Part shown: piece after piece, positions 1 through 11,237 of the stretch
How positions within the stretch are numbered: position 1 is the first letter of the stretch
Layout of the letters: each line of letters opens with the position of its first letter
NCBI GenBank assembly: GCA_949288045.1
Contig: CASEIC010000023.1
Location: 1-32,429 of the forward strand
Length of the DNA stretch: 32,429 nucleotides
From: an uncultured Mycoplasma sp.
Lineage (GTDB): Bacteria > Bacillota_I > Bacilli_A > Mycoplasmatales > Metamycoplasmataceae
Reading direction: 5' to 3'
Made by a program: the position numbers and the translations under genes
Notes under the pieces: generated by a model
The model's database searches: none
What the model was told of the DNA's origin: nothing
The model's input: the letters and a program-made list of their open reading frames with translations, nothing else

Positions 1-84
1 TCAATAATAACAAATCAAGAGTTAGAAAAATACTTCAAATTAATTGAAAGTAATGAGACTCATCAAATATTCAACTTGTGATAA
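1..84 (+). CDS. 3' end of an unidentified gene (partial)
   Basis: An open frame enters from the left edge and gives 27 residues ending IFNLW before a TAA; the last Trp is TGA. The fragment is amphipathic and Glu/Asn-rich, but it is too short to name. It may be the tail of a real protein or a chance open frame. The stretch from 85 to 233 holds no further convincing gene, only the gap terminator. Confidence 0.3.
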
Positions 85-160
85 GTGGTAAAATTAGTTA
101 ATCAAGGAAATTATTGGTAATGAAATTGGTAACTTTATAATGTAAATAATGAAAGAAAAC

Positions 161-190
161 AAAAAACCCAACATATTGTTGAGTTTTATT
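161..190 (-). terminator. Rho-independent terminator of gap
   Basis: Read on the minus strand, AACTCAAC and GTTGGGTT (8 bp with one U-G wobble, 5-nt loop) form a hairpin followed by six Ts, about 45 bases past the gap stop. On the plus strand the same stem has a C-A mismatch, so it fits gap best. Confidence 0.7.
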
Positions 191-233
191 AATTAAATAG
201 ATTTTTGTTAATAAAGTTTAGTTGAAATAATAA

Positions 234-1265
<1,032 letters not shown>

Positions 1266-1297
1266 TTTTAAACTTCCTTTTTGTTTATAAACTTTTA

Positions 1298-1316
1298 GGT
1301 GAATTTCAAATTCACC
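1298..1316. promoter_or_regulatory. Perfect 19-bp palindrome at the gap transcription start (candidate operator)
   Basis: GGTGAATTTCAAATTCACC is a perfect inverted repeat: 9-bp arms around one central base. It lies between the gap -10 box and the gap ribosome site. A one-base loop makes an RNA hairpin unlikely, so a dimeric repressor site is the better reading. The cognate regulator is unknown. Confidence 0.55.
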
Positions 1317-1322
1317 AAAATT

Positions 1323-1328
1323 ATTATA
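1323..1328 (-). promoter_or_regulatory. -10 box of gap
   Basis: TATAAT on the minus strand, about 57 bases before the gap ATG. The predicted start of transcription, near 1315, falls on the edge of the palindrome at 1298-1316. No clear -35 box is visible, as is common in mollicutes. Confidence 0.55.
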
Positions 1329-1396
1329 TAACTATGTTTAAAAAATAAAAGATATTTTTTAATTGTGCTTTTTGAATTTTTAGTTGATATTTTGTT

Positions 1397-1402
1397 TATA
1401 AT
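1397..1402 (+). promoter_or_regulatory. -10 box of rpmF
   Basis: TATAAT, 55 bases before the rpmF ATG, in the region divergent from gap. A weak TTGAAT 19 bases upstream is the only -35 candidate. Confidence 0.45.
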
Positions 1403-1457
1403 TTATAAACTTAATTGAATTTAATATTTCAAACTAAACATATGAAAGGGGAAGGGT

Positions 1458-1652
1458 ATGGCTATAGTTCCAAAGAGAAAAACTTCTAAGCGTAGAAAAA
1501 GAGCTAGAAGAACACATGATTCATTAACACCAATGAATCTTGTTGCATGTAAAAATTGTTCAGAAAAAATTGAACAACATAGAGTATGTAAATTTTGCGG
1601 ATTTTACAAAGGTAAAAAAGTTGAAGGTTATAAAGCACAAAATGACCGTTAA
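1458..1652 (+). CDS. rpmF: 50S ribosomal protein L32
   Basis: Small zinc-ribbon protein of the large ribosomal subunit. The 64-residue product starts MAIVPKRKTSKRRKRARR, the typical basic L32 start, and has two CxxC pairs (CKNC near residue 31 and CKFC near residue 45), so the zinc-binding form. The ATG is preceded by a purine-rich AAAGGGGAAGGG ribosome site. It stands alone with its own -10 box and a terminator hairpin directly after the TAA. Length matches the family. Confidence 0.95.
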   Translation: MAIVPKRKTSKRRKRARRTHDSLTPMNLVACKNCSEKIEQHRVCKFCGFYKGKKVEGYKAQNDR

Positions 1653-1667
1653 TTAAAAACAATAATT

Positions 1668-1697
1668 AAAACCGTGTTATAGAAGCATGGTTTTTAT
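1668..1697 (+). terminator. Terminator of rpmF
   Basis: AAAACCGTG and CATGGTTTT pair (9 bp with one G-U) around a 9-nt loop and run into TTTTTATTT. The T-run overlaps the stop codon of the convergent ylxM gene. Confidence 0.7.
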
Positions 1698-1924
1698 TTG
1701 TCAATGTCTAAAAAGGGTTTTAAATTATTTCTAGCTTTATTTAAAGTATCGTGAACAGAAGATCTTGTTGTTGCAACAATATCAGAAATCTCAGCAAGTG
1801 ACAAATCCTCAATATAATACAAATGAAATATTTGGATTTGATTAGTTGTCAAAACATGCTTGTACTTATTAAAAGCACTAATGTATTTTTCTCTTTCTTC
1901 CAATGTTTTATTATTAATTTTCAT
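1694..1924 (-). CDS. ylxM: YlxM-family (UPF0122) helix-turn-helix protein
   Basis: The 76-residue product resembles sigma region 4 (HLYYIEDLSLAEISD followed by TRSSVHDTLNKA), the hallmark of the YlxM/UPF0122 family. The family is genetically linked to the signal recognition particle genes in Firmicutes and streptococcal members act on the SRP pathway; the exact role here is inferred. It starts inside the end of ftsY (11-base overlap), so the two are one transcript and probably translationally coupled. It is shorter than the usual about 100 residues at the C terminus. Confidence 0.88.
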   Translation of the reverse strand: MKINNKTLEEREKYISAFNKYKHVLTTNQIQIFHLYYIEDLSLAEISDIVATTRSSVHDTLNKARNNLKPFLDIDK

Positions 1925-3281
1925 TAGGCATTAATCCCTTCATTAATCCATAAATGTATGCATCTAAATCAAATTCTTGTAAATCATCCATTTTTTCACC
2001 TAAACCAATTAATTTAACATCTAAATCTAATTTGTCTTTAATTGTCAAAATAATTCCACCATTTGAAGTTCCATCCATTTTTGTTAAAACAATTCCTGTT
2101 AAAGGAGTGACTTCTTTAAACGCTTGTGCTTGAATAACTCCATTTTGTCCTGTTGTTGCATCTAAAACCAATAAAGATTCATGAGGTGCACCTGGAACAA
2201 ATTTTTCAATAATCTTGTTGATTTTAGCTAACTCATTCATTAAGTTAACTTTATTTTGTAATCTTCCTGCAGTATCAACAATTAAAACATCATAATCTGA
2301 ACCTTGCGCTTTTTCAAAAGCCTTGTAAACAACCGAAGCTGGGTCTGCACCTTCTTTATCTGGTAAAACAATATCAATTCCTAATCTTTCAGCTCAAACT
2401 TTTAATTGTTCTACAGCTCCGGCTCTAAATGTATCTCCAGCAGCAAGTAATACTTTTTTACCTTCATTTAATAATTTGTTTGCAATTTTTGCAATGGATG
2501 TTGTTTTTCCTGAACCATTAACTCCAACAACAAGTAAAACATTTAATCCTTCATTATCTAAATTTAATTTTGTATTAACTGTTGATTGATTTGCATAAAT
2601 AGCAAACATTTTATCTGCAATAATTTCAGCAATCAATGATTTATCAGTAACATTTTCTGCTTTAACTTCTTTTTTTATTTCATCAATTATTGTATAAACC
2701 ATTGAAACAGAAATATCTGACATTATTAAAATCTCTTCTAAATCCTCAAAAAATTCTTCATCCAATTCATTATGTGCTGCTTGTAATTCAACAATTTTTT
2801 TTGTTAAATTAGTTCCAGATTTCGAGAGACCTGCAACATATTTGTTTAATTTATGTTCTTTTGTTAATTGTTTAATTCTTTCTTTTTCTTCTTTTCTTTC
2901 AAGTTTTTCTTGTTTTTTAATTAACTTGGTTTCATCTTTGTAAGCTTTAATTTCTTCTTTTGTTAATTGTTTCTTTTCTTCTCTTGTTAGTTTTCTTCTT
3001 TTTTCTTTTTTAAGAGGTTCTTGCAACAATTCTTCTTCAATTGCTTTATTTTTTACTTCAATTTCTTTTGTTGATTGTTCAATTGGATTTTCAAAAACCA
3101 AATCATTTGTTGTTTTATTTGCTTTTTTATTAGTCGACTTTTCTTTTTTTACAACTTCTTTTTTAGATTTAGATACTGGTTTTTCTTTTATAGGTTCAAT
3201 ATTTTCTTTTTCTTCTTTTTTTACTAATTCATCATCTTTTGAACCAAATAATCTATCTTTTAATTTTTTAAAAAATCCCAT
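1914..3281 (-). CDS. ftsY: Signal recognition particle receptor FtsY
   Basis: GTPase that receives ribosome-nascent chain-SRP complexes at the membrane. The 455-residue product has a long Lys/Glu-rich acidic A domain (about residues 1-150, many KEEK-type repeats) and then the NG core: [10 protein letters not shown] (P-loop), DTAGR, and TKMDG. A Trp written TGA at 2394-2396 lies just after [11 protein letters not shown]. The start ATG has an AAGGA ribosome site eight bases upstream, and a TATAAT -10 lies inside a palindrome further up. The stop lies within the first codons of ylxM. FtsY is the only SRP-pathway protein here besides YlxM; ffh is not in the window. Confidence 0.96.
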
Positions 3282-3300
3282 AATTTATCCTTAAGTTTAA

Positions 3301-3321
3301 AAAATACATTATATGTATTTT
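3301..3321. promoter_or_regulatory. Palindrome covering the ftsY -10 box
   Basis: Perfect inverted repeat: AAAATACAT, three central bases TAT, then ATGTATTTT. The minus strand of its centre reads TATAAT (3313 to 3308), a good -10 for ftsY. A protein bound here would cover the ftsY promoter and sit beside the lipoprotein promoter at 3325-3333. AT-richness raises the chance level. Confidence 0.4.
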
Positions 3322-3324
3322 AAA

Positions 3325-3333
3325 TGATAAAAT
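3325..3333 (+). promoter_or_regulatory. Extended -10 (TGATAAAAT) for the first lipoprotein; probably leaderless
   Basis: TGATAAAAT ends seven bases before the ATG at 3341, with only TAACATT between. No ribosome site fits in that space, so transcription should begin at or next to the A of ATG. Confidence 0.5.
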
Positions 3334-3340
3334 TAACATT

Positions 3341-4426
3341 ATGAAATTTTCAAGAAAAAAAATGTTACTCATAAGTACTCCGTTGGTTGCTATAACTCCT
3401 GCAATTTTTGCAATTTCTTGTTCAAAAACTGATAATACAAAATATGATGTTTCTGAAAATAATCAACTTTATTCAAACTTATGATTATTACAAATAATCA
3501 ATGAAATTGATAACACAGTTTTTGATATGACTGTTCAAGACTTAGAAGATACAATTAATAATTCATTAAAAAAAGATTCAAAAAACAATTTAATTATGAA
3601 ACTATATTGTTTTTATCTTTTATGAAATGGAATAAAAAGTCCATATACAAGTGATGGAAATATTCAACCAAACCTATCAACAGATATAAATGACTACTCA
3701 TCAATGTTGACAGATAAATTAAAAGCAGATGATGAAGATGAAGAAAACGAATCTAAAAAAACATATAAAAACCTAAAAAAATACATTGAATCATTTGATT
3801 ATAGATTATCTATAATAAATTTTGAAAATGGTGTTATTGATAAAACAAAAACAATTAATGAAATTTTTGCTTCAGACATGTATGTTTTAAATTTTAAAAT
3901 TGATTTTTGAACAAGTGACGAGGAAACAAATAGTAAAATGGTTTCAAAAAAAACAAATAGATCAATTATGTTCAAAACATCTATGACAACAGAACAAAGA
4001 AAAATAGTTAGAAACATTTCAAATCCTGAAACAAAACAAATTGCTCAAAATCAATTTACATATCAATCTACTAAAATTTATTATGATGTTGAAAATAAGA
4101 AATTCTCAACAATTATTCTTCCATCAAATATTAATTATTTAATTAGCGAATCAACTGTTGACTCTGGTTTTGCAGCAGGAGATAAACAAAGAAATGTTTT
4201 TTCTTTTAATTGATATAGTAGTTCGGAAGGTTCAAATAATTTCAATTCATTTTTAACAATTAGACTAAACGAAACAAATAATTTTAGTACTTCTTTAAAT
4301 ACAAATTGAACTAACTTTTTAATGAAAGAAGGAATTATAGATAGTGACAAAAAAATGGATGTTGTTAAAATCAATTTAAACAAATCATTTAGTGTAAGTT
4401 CTGATTTATTAGAAGAAGATGAATAA
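3341..4426 (+). CDS. Membrane-anchored lipoprotein of unknown function
   Basis: The 361-residue product starts with a basic n-region (MKFSRKK), a hydrophobic stretch and a lipobox ending AISC, so Cys27 should be lipidated and the rest exposed outside the cell. The mature part is Asn/Lys/Ser-rich with an acidic patch (DDEDEENESKK) near residue 130, and several Trp codons are TGA. No enzymatic motif is visible. It resembles the surface lipoproteins that mollicutes carry in number, but I do not recognise a named family. Convergent with galE: the two stop codons are only two bases apart. Confidence 0.85.
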
Positions 4427-4428
4427 TT

Positions 4429-5400
4429 TTACTTTAATTTCTTTCTGAATTCATATTCACTTTTAATAATTTGCTCTAATGAATATTTGGTTTCTCAATT
4501 TAATTTTTCTTTTGCTTTTGATACATCTGAATAAAGTTTTGCTGGGTCACCAGCTCTACGTGGTGCATTGATATGATTTATGTCAATATTTAAAACTTCT
4601 TTAGCTTTTTCAAACACTTCTTTAACTGAATATCCTTCACCTGTTCCTAAATTAAAAATATCACTCTCATTATTTTTAATTGATCATTCCATACCTAAAA
4701 TATGAGCATTAACTAAATCGTTTACATGAACAAAATCTCTTATACATGTTCCATCTTTTGTATCATAATCATTTCCAAAAATATTAAAAGTTTTATTTTC
4801 TAATGCTGCAGATATAACTAAAGGTAATAAATGAGTTAATCCTTTTCCTTTTATTCCAATTTGACCAGATTCATGGGCTCCTGCAACATTAAAATATCTA
4901 AAAATTACATAATTTCTATTGTAAGCTTTTGCTCATGATCTAATTAATGCCTCTGCTGCAAGTTTTGATTCTCCATAAGGATTAATTGGTTCCTTAATAT
5001 CTTCTTCCTTAATAGGTACTTTTTTGGGCTCACCATAAACTGCTGCGGTTGATGAAAATACAAAAGTTTTTACATCATATTGTTTTGCAACATCTAACAA
5101 TGATAAAACTCCATTTGTATTTACATCAAAATATTCAATTGGTTTTTCAACTGATTCTGGAACAACAATTAAACCAGCAAAATGCATAATGGCTTCAATA
5201 TTTTTTTCTATCTTAAAAACATTTTCTATCTCTTTTTTATTTCTAATATCTACATTATAGAATTTTGCTTTTGGATGTATATTTGAATCAAAACCTTTTT
5301 CTAAATTATCGATTACAACTACATCATAACCTTTTTCTATCAACATATATGTCGCATGAGATCCGATGTATCCTGCTCCGCCTGTTACTAAAACTTTCAT
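4429..5400 (-). CDS. galE: UDP-glucose 4-epimerase
   Basis: Short-chain dehydrogenase fold enzyme that interconverts UDP-glucose and UDP-galactose, here a likely source of UDP-galactose for glycolipid synthesis. The 323-residue product has the NAD motif GGAGYIGSHATYML near the start, SSTAAVYG with the catalytic Ser, and the active-site Tyr/Lys in NPYGESK. I chose the ATG at 5398-5400: AAGGGG lies five bases upstream, while an in-frame GTG six bases earlier would overlap that ribosome site. The site itself overlaps the secA stop codon, so galE should be translated from the secA transcript. Confidence 0.93.
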
Positions 5401-5409
5401 AAACACCCC

Positions 5410-8085
5410 TTAGTTCTTTTTATTAGTTAATTTCATGCCTGATAATGCAATATCTAAGTTTATTAACTCTTTTTGTATTTCATCAGCATAGTTAAAATCA
5501 AAATTAATTTCTAACTTACCTCTAAAAAAATCAGTAACTTGTTCTTCAGTCATGTTTTGTAATTGTTTAATCATTGAATTTCTAATAAAATCGGGTGTAA
5601 CAAGTTGATCTTCTTGTGATTTTAATTGTTTTGTAAATAGGAAAATTGAATCAAAAATTTGTTTAACAGAACTAAAAGCAATCTTATCAATCATTTCATG
5701 AAATTTAACAGTTCCTTCTTCGGTATAAATCTGATATGGATTTTTTTGTGAATATTGAACAATATTTGAAGATGATCTTAATTTATCCATAATATTAATA
5801 TGATCTTGTCAATATTGATCTAAATTAGTTAATAGTATTTCTCTTAAGTATGATTGAAATGGTCTAGTTGATCCTTTTTGAATAATTTGTTCATCTTGTA
5901 AATCAAAAATACTTTGCATTTTTTTATTAATAAAATCAGGAACAATATCTGTAGGAAGATGGATTAATTCTTCTTTTTTAAATGCATAATATGGTTCTTT
6001 TTTAAAGAAAGTTTTATTTATAAAATTAATCAACGAATCATAGTTAATTGAATCATTTTCGTTTACAATGTCTGGCATATAAAGAATTTGTTTTGAAACA
6101 TTTTCAATCATTCTACGAACAATGCCTGTTAAATTTGGCAACTCTAGAATATTGTCTCTTTGTTTATAAAGAAGTTCTCTTTGTTTACGAACAACATCAT
6201 CATAATTTAAAACACTTTTACGAGAATCATAATTGAATCCTTCAATTTTTCTTTGAGCACGTTCAAAAGCTTTAACAATTTGACCACCAGTTATTTTATT
6301 ATCTCCAAATGATTTGAATATTTCTTTTCATTTGTCTTGTAATGAAAACCTTTTAATTAAATTATCTTCAATAGATAAAAAGAATTTAGATTCTCCAACA
6401 TCGCCTTGTCTTCCTGATCTACCTTTTAATTGATTATCAATTCTTCTTGATTCAGATTTGTCTGTACCTAAAACATAAAGTCCGCCAACTTCTTTAACAC
6501 CTTCTCCTAATTTAATATCTGTCCCACGACCAGCCATATTTGTTGCAATTGTAATAGCTCCAAGAACACCTGCTTTTTTGATGATTTCAGCTTCTTCGGC
6601 ATTTTGTTTAGCATTAAGAACTGTATGATTCAATCCTTCCTTAACAAGAAGTTTGTGTAAATATTCAGATTCTTCAACTTGAGTGGTACCTACAAGTATT
6701 GGTTGTCCTTTTGCATGTATTTTTTTTATTTCTTGAACTAATGCTTTGTATTTTGCTTCCATTGTCAAATAAATTTGATCCTCATGGTCAATTCTTACTA
6801 TTGGTTTATTTGTTGGAACTACATTAACTCTCATGTTATATGTATTTATAAATTCTTGTTCTTCTGTTTTCCCTGTTCCTGTCATTCCTGAAAGTTTTTT
6901 AAACATACGGAAAAAGTTTTGATATGTGATTGTAGCTAATGTTTTTGTTTCTGGTTCAATTTCAACATTTTCTTTTGCTTGAATTGCTTGTTGCAATCCT
7001 TCTGAATATGAACGTCCTTCCATAATACGTCCAGTAAATTGATCAACTAATTCAATTTTTCCATTTAGAACAACATATTCAAAGTCCTTTTTCATAATTA
7101 AATTAGCTCTTAAAGCATTTTGAATTCTATGCACAATTTCTGTGTTTTCTATTTTGTATAAATTATCAGTTTTGTATCATTTGTTTGCTTTTTCAACACC
7201 ATTATAAGAAAGTGAAATTCCTTGAGTTTCTTGATCTATGAAATAATCACCGGGTTGTAATGATTTAACAAATAAATCTGCATTTGTATATAATGACGAT
7301 TCTTGTTGTTCACCACCAGAAATAATCAAAGGTGTTTTTGCTTCATCAATTAGAATTGAATCAACTTCATCAATTAAAGCAAAATTTAAACCCCTTTGTA
7401 CCTTCTCATGAATATTTTTAACTGTATTATCTCTTAAATAATCAAAACCAAGCTCTGAGTGTACTGAATAAGTAATATCACATGCATAAGCTTGTTTTTT
7501 CATTTGAGGAGACATATCTGCTTTATTTAAACCAACCGTTAAACCTAATCATTTAAATACTTCTCCCATTTCTTCTGAATCACGTTCTGCTAAATATTCA
7601 TTAACTGTTGAAACAATTACACCATTACCGTCTAAAGCATTTAAATAAATAGGAGCAATTGATGTAATTGTTTTTCCTTCACCTGTTTTCATTTCAGCAA
7701 CAGAACCCATATCAAGTATTAATCCACCAAGCATTTGAACATCAAATGGTCTTTTGCCTAAAACTCTAAATGTTGCTTCACGAGCAACTGCAAATGCTTC
7801 AACTTTAATATCCTCTAACGTTTCTCCTCTTTCTAATCTCTGTTTAAAAAATCTAGTTTTAGTTTTTAATTGTTCATCAGATAAGTTTTTGATTGATTTA
7901 CCTAAATAATTGATTTTCTTTAAAAGAGCTTCTGCTTCTCTAAATTCAGCAGATTTAAAAGCCATTTCTTTAATGGTTCTTTTATTTCTTTTTTCTTCTC
8001 TTTTTTTAACAGCAACTTCTTCTTTTGTCATTTCTTTTTGTGCCATTAATTTAAGATCTTCTTCGCTCTTTTTGAATAATTTCAT
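5410..8085 (-). CDS. secA: Preprotein translocase ATPase SecA
   Basis: Motor ATPase that drives unfolded proteins through SecYEG. The 891-residue product has Walker A MKTGEGKT (about residue 140), [12 protein letters not shown] (DEAD-box Walker B) and a second RecA fold with [13 protein letters not shown] and [12 protein letters not shown]. Several Trp codons are TGA. An extra charged N-terminal stretch of about 40 residues ([16 protein letters not shown]) precedes the usual SecA start. The C terminus ends in MKLTNKKN with no CxC zinc-finger tail, so the SecB/lipid-binding tail is absent. AAGGAA lies upstream of the ATG. galE follows within 10 bases; the amino acid permease precedes it by 47 bases. 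Confidence 0.96.
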
Positions 8086-8132
8086 ATTCCTTAAATTTTA
8101 ATAAATTTAAGTTAAATATTCCTAAAGAAAAA

Positions 8133-9797
8133 TTAACTTACGATAAAGTTTTGTTTTTGTCATTTCTCATAATTTTCTAATGAACCAAATTTTTTAATAT
8201 TTAATAAATCTTCAAGGATTGTAATTCCATATGAAAGCATAGCAAACAAAATTAATGTTACCAATAACATTACCCTTGAAATGACTATTTCAACATATGA
8301 TCTATTTACTGCAGATATTAACTCTTTATCTAATTGAGCTATCAAAAATACATCAAGAATAGGTTGAATAACTGTTACAAAAAAAGCAAACGAAATAATT
8401 ACTATTGCAACTATTGAAAGAGGTTTAAAAAACTTATTGTTTGTTTTTTCTTTTAATTTTATTTTTTCTTTCAAACATCCATATATTGATGCTGTAATAA
8501 ATGAAAAGGCAAATAATGATGTTCATGTTCCCATTAAATCTGCAAATGAATATAACTTATTCATACCAGATCCATATAAATCCCCATAACCTGATTGATC
8601 GATATATGCTAATGAACCAATTAATGTAAAAATAATAACAATTGGTGTTGAAATTGCAACACAATACATAACACCAATTTTTGGTTTTTCTTCATTTAGT
8701 TTATTTTTAAATTTAATTGAAAATGGAAGTTCTCCTTCTTTTATTAAATCTTCAACAAAACGGGGTGCTCACATTGAAAATCCATTTAAAATACCCATTA
8801 CACCAATTGCTATAGCTAAATTAATTATCCCAAATAAAATTGCGCCAACCCTTCCTCATTTTTCAATCATATAAAAACTCATATCAAAGAAATTTCCACC
8901 ATTAATTGACATTGAAATAGCTATTATTAAATAGATAGCTGTTGTAAATAAAAGTCCAAATAAAATTACTTGAGGGGTTTTTTTAGGTTCCTTCATTTCT
9001 GACTGTAACCCAGCCACAACATAAAACCCATCATATGCAAAGAAAATTGCACTAATAGCCATAAACATACCTAAACCAGGAGCAAATTTTAAAACTGATA
9101 AACCCGCTTCAATTGAATCATTAATTGTTTGAGATTCATCTTTCAAATCAATTGTTGGTTTTTGTGGAGACATTGATACACCATCTCATCCTCCTGCATT
9201 CATACCAACTAAAATAAATCCAATCAATGTAACTAATACTAATGGTAAAAATTTAATATATGTAATTATTTTATTTTGAACATTTCCTATTTTTGACGAT
9301 AAACCTGAGATAAAAATAAAATATGTTGATAATGATAAGGAAATCAAAGTTCACAACAACCAATCAACACTTGTACCAAAAGTTGCTCCTTGATTATTAC
9401 TACAAATCAAAGCACTTAAACCATCTTGCAATGACATAATCACATACAATGGCATAAAAAAATATGTTAATGGTAAATAAATATAAAACATAAAATTCTT
9501 GCATGCCTTAAATGTTGTTCTACTATTAAAAACCTTTGCTCACCCAATAACAGATAAATTATCATTTCTTTTTGAAGCAACTTCAATTAATGAAAGAGCC
9601 ATTGCAACAACAGAAAAAGCTGCAATTATTCAACAAAAAATAGCTAATATAAACGAATTTTGAGAATTATTAAGAACGGCAGATGATTTAAAAAAAATTC
9701 CTGCACCTATTGATGAACCCATAACAACTAAAATGGCAGAAAAAAAAGAAATTTTTTTCTGTTTTGTTATGTTATTATTATTTTCTTCCTTATTCAT
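8133..9797 (-). CDS. APC-superfamily amino acid permease
   Basis: Twelve-or-so-helix membrane transporter. The 554-residue product opens with a short charged tail and then VVMGSSIGAGIFFKS, the APC-family TM1 signature, with a further conserved stretch at FFAYDGFYVVAGLQSEMKEPKKTP (TM6 and following loop; split here only for description). Many Trp codons are TGA. The substrate cannot be told from sequence; an amino acid or a related compound is usual in this family. The ATG at 9797 has no ribosome site; TATAAT ends 11 bases upstream, so the leader is only a few bases long. secA follows on the same strand with no clear terminator between. Confidence 0.88.
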
Positions 9798-9929
9798 AAG
9801 ATGTTTAAATTATAACTTTTAAGACTAATTTATATTTTAAATTTAGAAATTAATACACCTAATTTTTATAAAAAAATTATTCACTTAAAGACTTATAATA
9901 ATATATGTTAAAAATTAGGAGATGAAATT
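9798..9929. promoter_or_regulatory. Divergent promoter region between permease and ldh
   Basis: Holds TATAAT on the minus strand at 9809-9814 for the permease, and TATAAT on the plus strand at 9894-9899 for ldh. TAGGAG at 9916-9921 is the ldh ribosome site. No convincing -35 boxes or operator repeats are seen. Confidence 0.5.
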
Positions 9930-10910
9930 ATGAAAGCTAAAAAAATTATTTTAGTAGGGGCTGGGGCTGTAGGATGTTCATTCCTATACTCAGCAATGAA
10001 CAGAGGATTAGCATCAGAATATGGGATTATTGATGTTAACAAACAAAATGTTGAAGGACAAGTATTAGACTTTGAAGATGGTAATGCACCTATGGATTAT
10101 CCATTTAATGTATTTGCTGCAACATACAAAGATTGTAAAGATGCAGACATTGTTGTAGTTACAGCGGGTAGACCACAATTACCAGGTGAAACAAGATTAA
10201 ACATGGTTGAAGGTAATGCTGTTATTATGAAAGATATTGCTGAAAACATCAAAAAATCAGGATTTAAAGGAATCACAGTTATTGCTTCAAACCCAGTAGA
10301 CATTCTTACATATGTTTACCAACAAGTAACAGGATTTGATAAAAAAACAGTTATTGGATCAGGTACTTCATTAGATTCAGCAAGATTAACAAGAGAAATT
10401 TCAAAAAGATTAAACATTGCTCCACAATCAATTCAAGCTTATGTTCTTGGAGAACACGGAGATTCATCATGTTCAGCATTCTCAGTTGCAACAGTAGGTG
10501 GATTACCACTATCATACTTTGCTAAAAAAGGAAGAATTAACGAAAAAGAATATCCAAAAATTCATGAATATGTATGAAGAAAAGCATATGAAATTATTGA
10601 TAGAAAAAGAGCAACTTTCTACGGAATTGGTGTTAACTTAGCAAATATTTGTGAAAACATCATTAGAGATTCAAGAAAAGTATTAGCTATTGGTGCTTAC
10701 TTAGATGGACACTACAAAAATAAAGGTGTTTATACAGGAGTTCCTGCAGTTATTGGAGCAGATGGTATTCAAGAAATTATTGAATTACCAATTAGTCCAG
10801 CAGAGCAAAAACAATTTGATAAATCAGTAAAACAATTAAAAGAAGTTATTGCTAAAGCAGAAAAAGCTATTAAAAAAGCTCCTGCTAAAGCAAAAACATC
10901 TAAAAAATAA
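9930..10910 (+). CDS. ldh: L-lactate dehydrogenase
   Basis: Reduces pyruvate to L-lactate and regenerates NAD+ at the end of glycolysis. The 326-residue product has the NAD motif GAGAVGCSF, the substrate-binding region GRPQLPGETRLNMV (Gln for pyruvate specificity, Arg pairs), SNPVDILTYV, and the catalytic His in GEHGDSS. The Gln in the specificity loop favours lactate over malate dehydrogenase. The C terminus carries an unusual Lys/Ala-rich tail (KKAPAKAKTSKK) past the normal end of the fold. Start chosen by TAGGAG nine bases upstream. Confidence 0.95.
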
Positions 10911-10917
10911 TTATATT

Positions 10918-10925
10918 GATATAAT
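10918..10925 (+). promoter_or_regulatory. Extended -10 for the 68-aa membrane protein
   Basis: TGATATAAT (10917-10925) directly after the ldh stop, inside a 9-bp AT-only inverted repeat (10907-10928). It could drive the next small gene on its own; the hairpin has no GC and no T-run and is not a good terminator. Confidence 0.4.
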
Positions 10926-10961
10926 TATTGTGCAATAAATGCAATTATAAAAGGAGAAAAA

Positions 10962-11168
10962 ATGAAAGTACAAGGAACAAAATTAATAGCATTAATATTA
11001 ATGTTAATTCCAGTAATTTCAATCATTGGTTTTATTTTATATGTTTTAGACATGTTAAAAGGAAATTGATCAGTTATTGAATTAATTGTTGCTTTATTAA
11101 CAATTCCATTCGGATTCTTAGCAGCAATCTTCCTATGATTAAATGCACTAGGAATCATTAAACTATAA
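10962..11168 (+). CDS. Small two-helix membrane protein
   Basis: The 68-residue product is almost entirely two hydrophobic helices (about residues 8-28 and 38-62) joined by a short polar link (DMLKGNWS). Two Trp codons are TGA. A clear AAGGAG sits six bases before the ATG, which together with read-through of both TGA codons supports a real gene. Function is unknown. It lies 51 bases after ldh and is followed by a terminator, so it may share the ldh transcript in part. Confidence 0.75.
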
Positions 11169-11194
11169 TTTAATATTTAGTAAATTAAGAAAGG

Positions 11195-11221
11195 CAAGAC
11201 ATTTTATATGTCTTGTTTTTT
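11195..11221 (+). terminator. Terminator after the ldh / small membrane protein unit
   Basis: CAAGACA and TGTCTTG form a perfect 7-bp stem with a 7-nt loop, followed by six Ts. The T-run leads straight into the ppa -10 box. Confidence 0.85.
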
Positions 11222-11229
11222 GTTATAAT
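11221..11229 (+). promoter_or_regulatory. Extended -10 (TGTTATAAT) of ppa; probably leaderless
   Basis: A perfect TGnTATAAT ends eight bases before the ppa ATG. The spacer AATTAACA/ATT holds no ribosome site, and the terminator of the preceding gene ends just before it, so transcription cannot come from upstream. Confidence 0.65.
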
Positions 11230-11237
11230 TAACAATT

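Noticed and set aside
85-233. Further coding after the first stop at the left edge
   Set aside because: Only short frames with several stops; no start with a ribosome site.
10907-10928. AT-only inverted repeat at the ldh stop as a terminator
   Set aside because: Stem has no GC pairs and no T-run; a clear terminator lies after the next small gene.
10925-11158. 77-codon reading frame on the minus strand opposite the small membrane protein
   Set aside because: The plus-strand frame has a ribosome site, TGA-Trp codons and two clean membrane helices; the minus frame has none of these.
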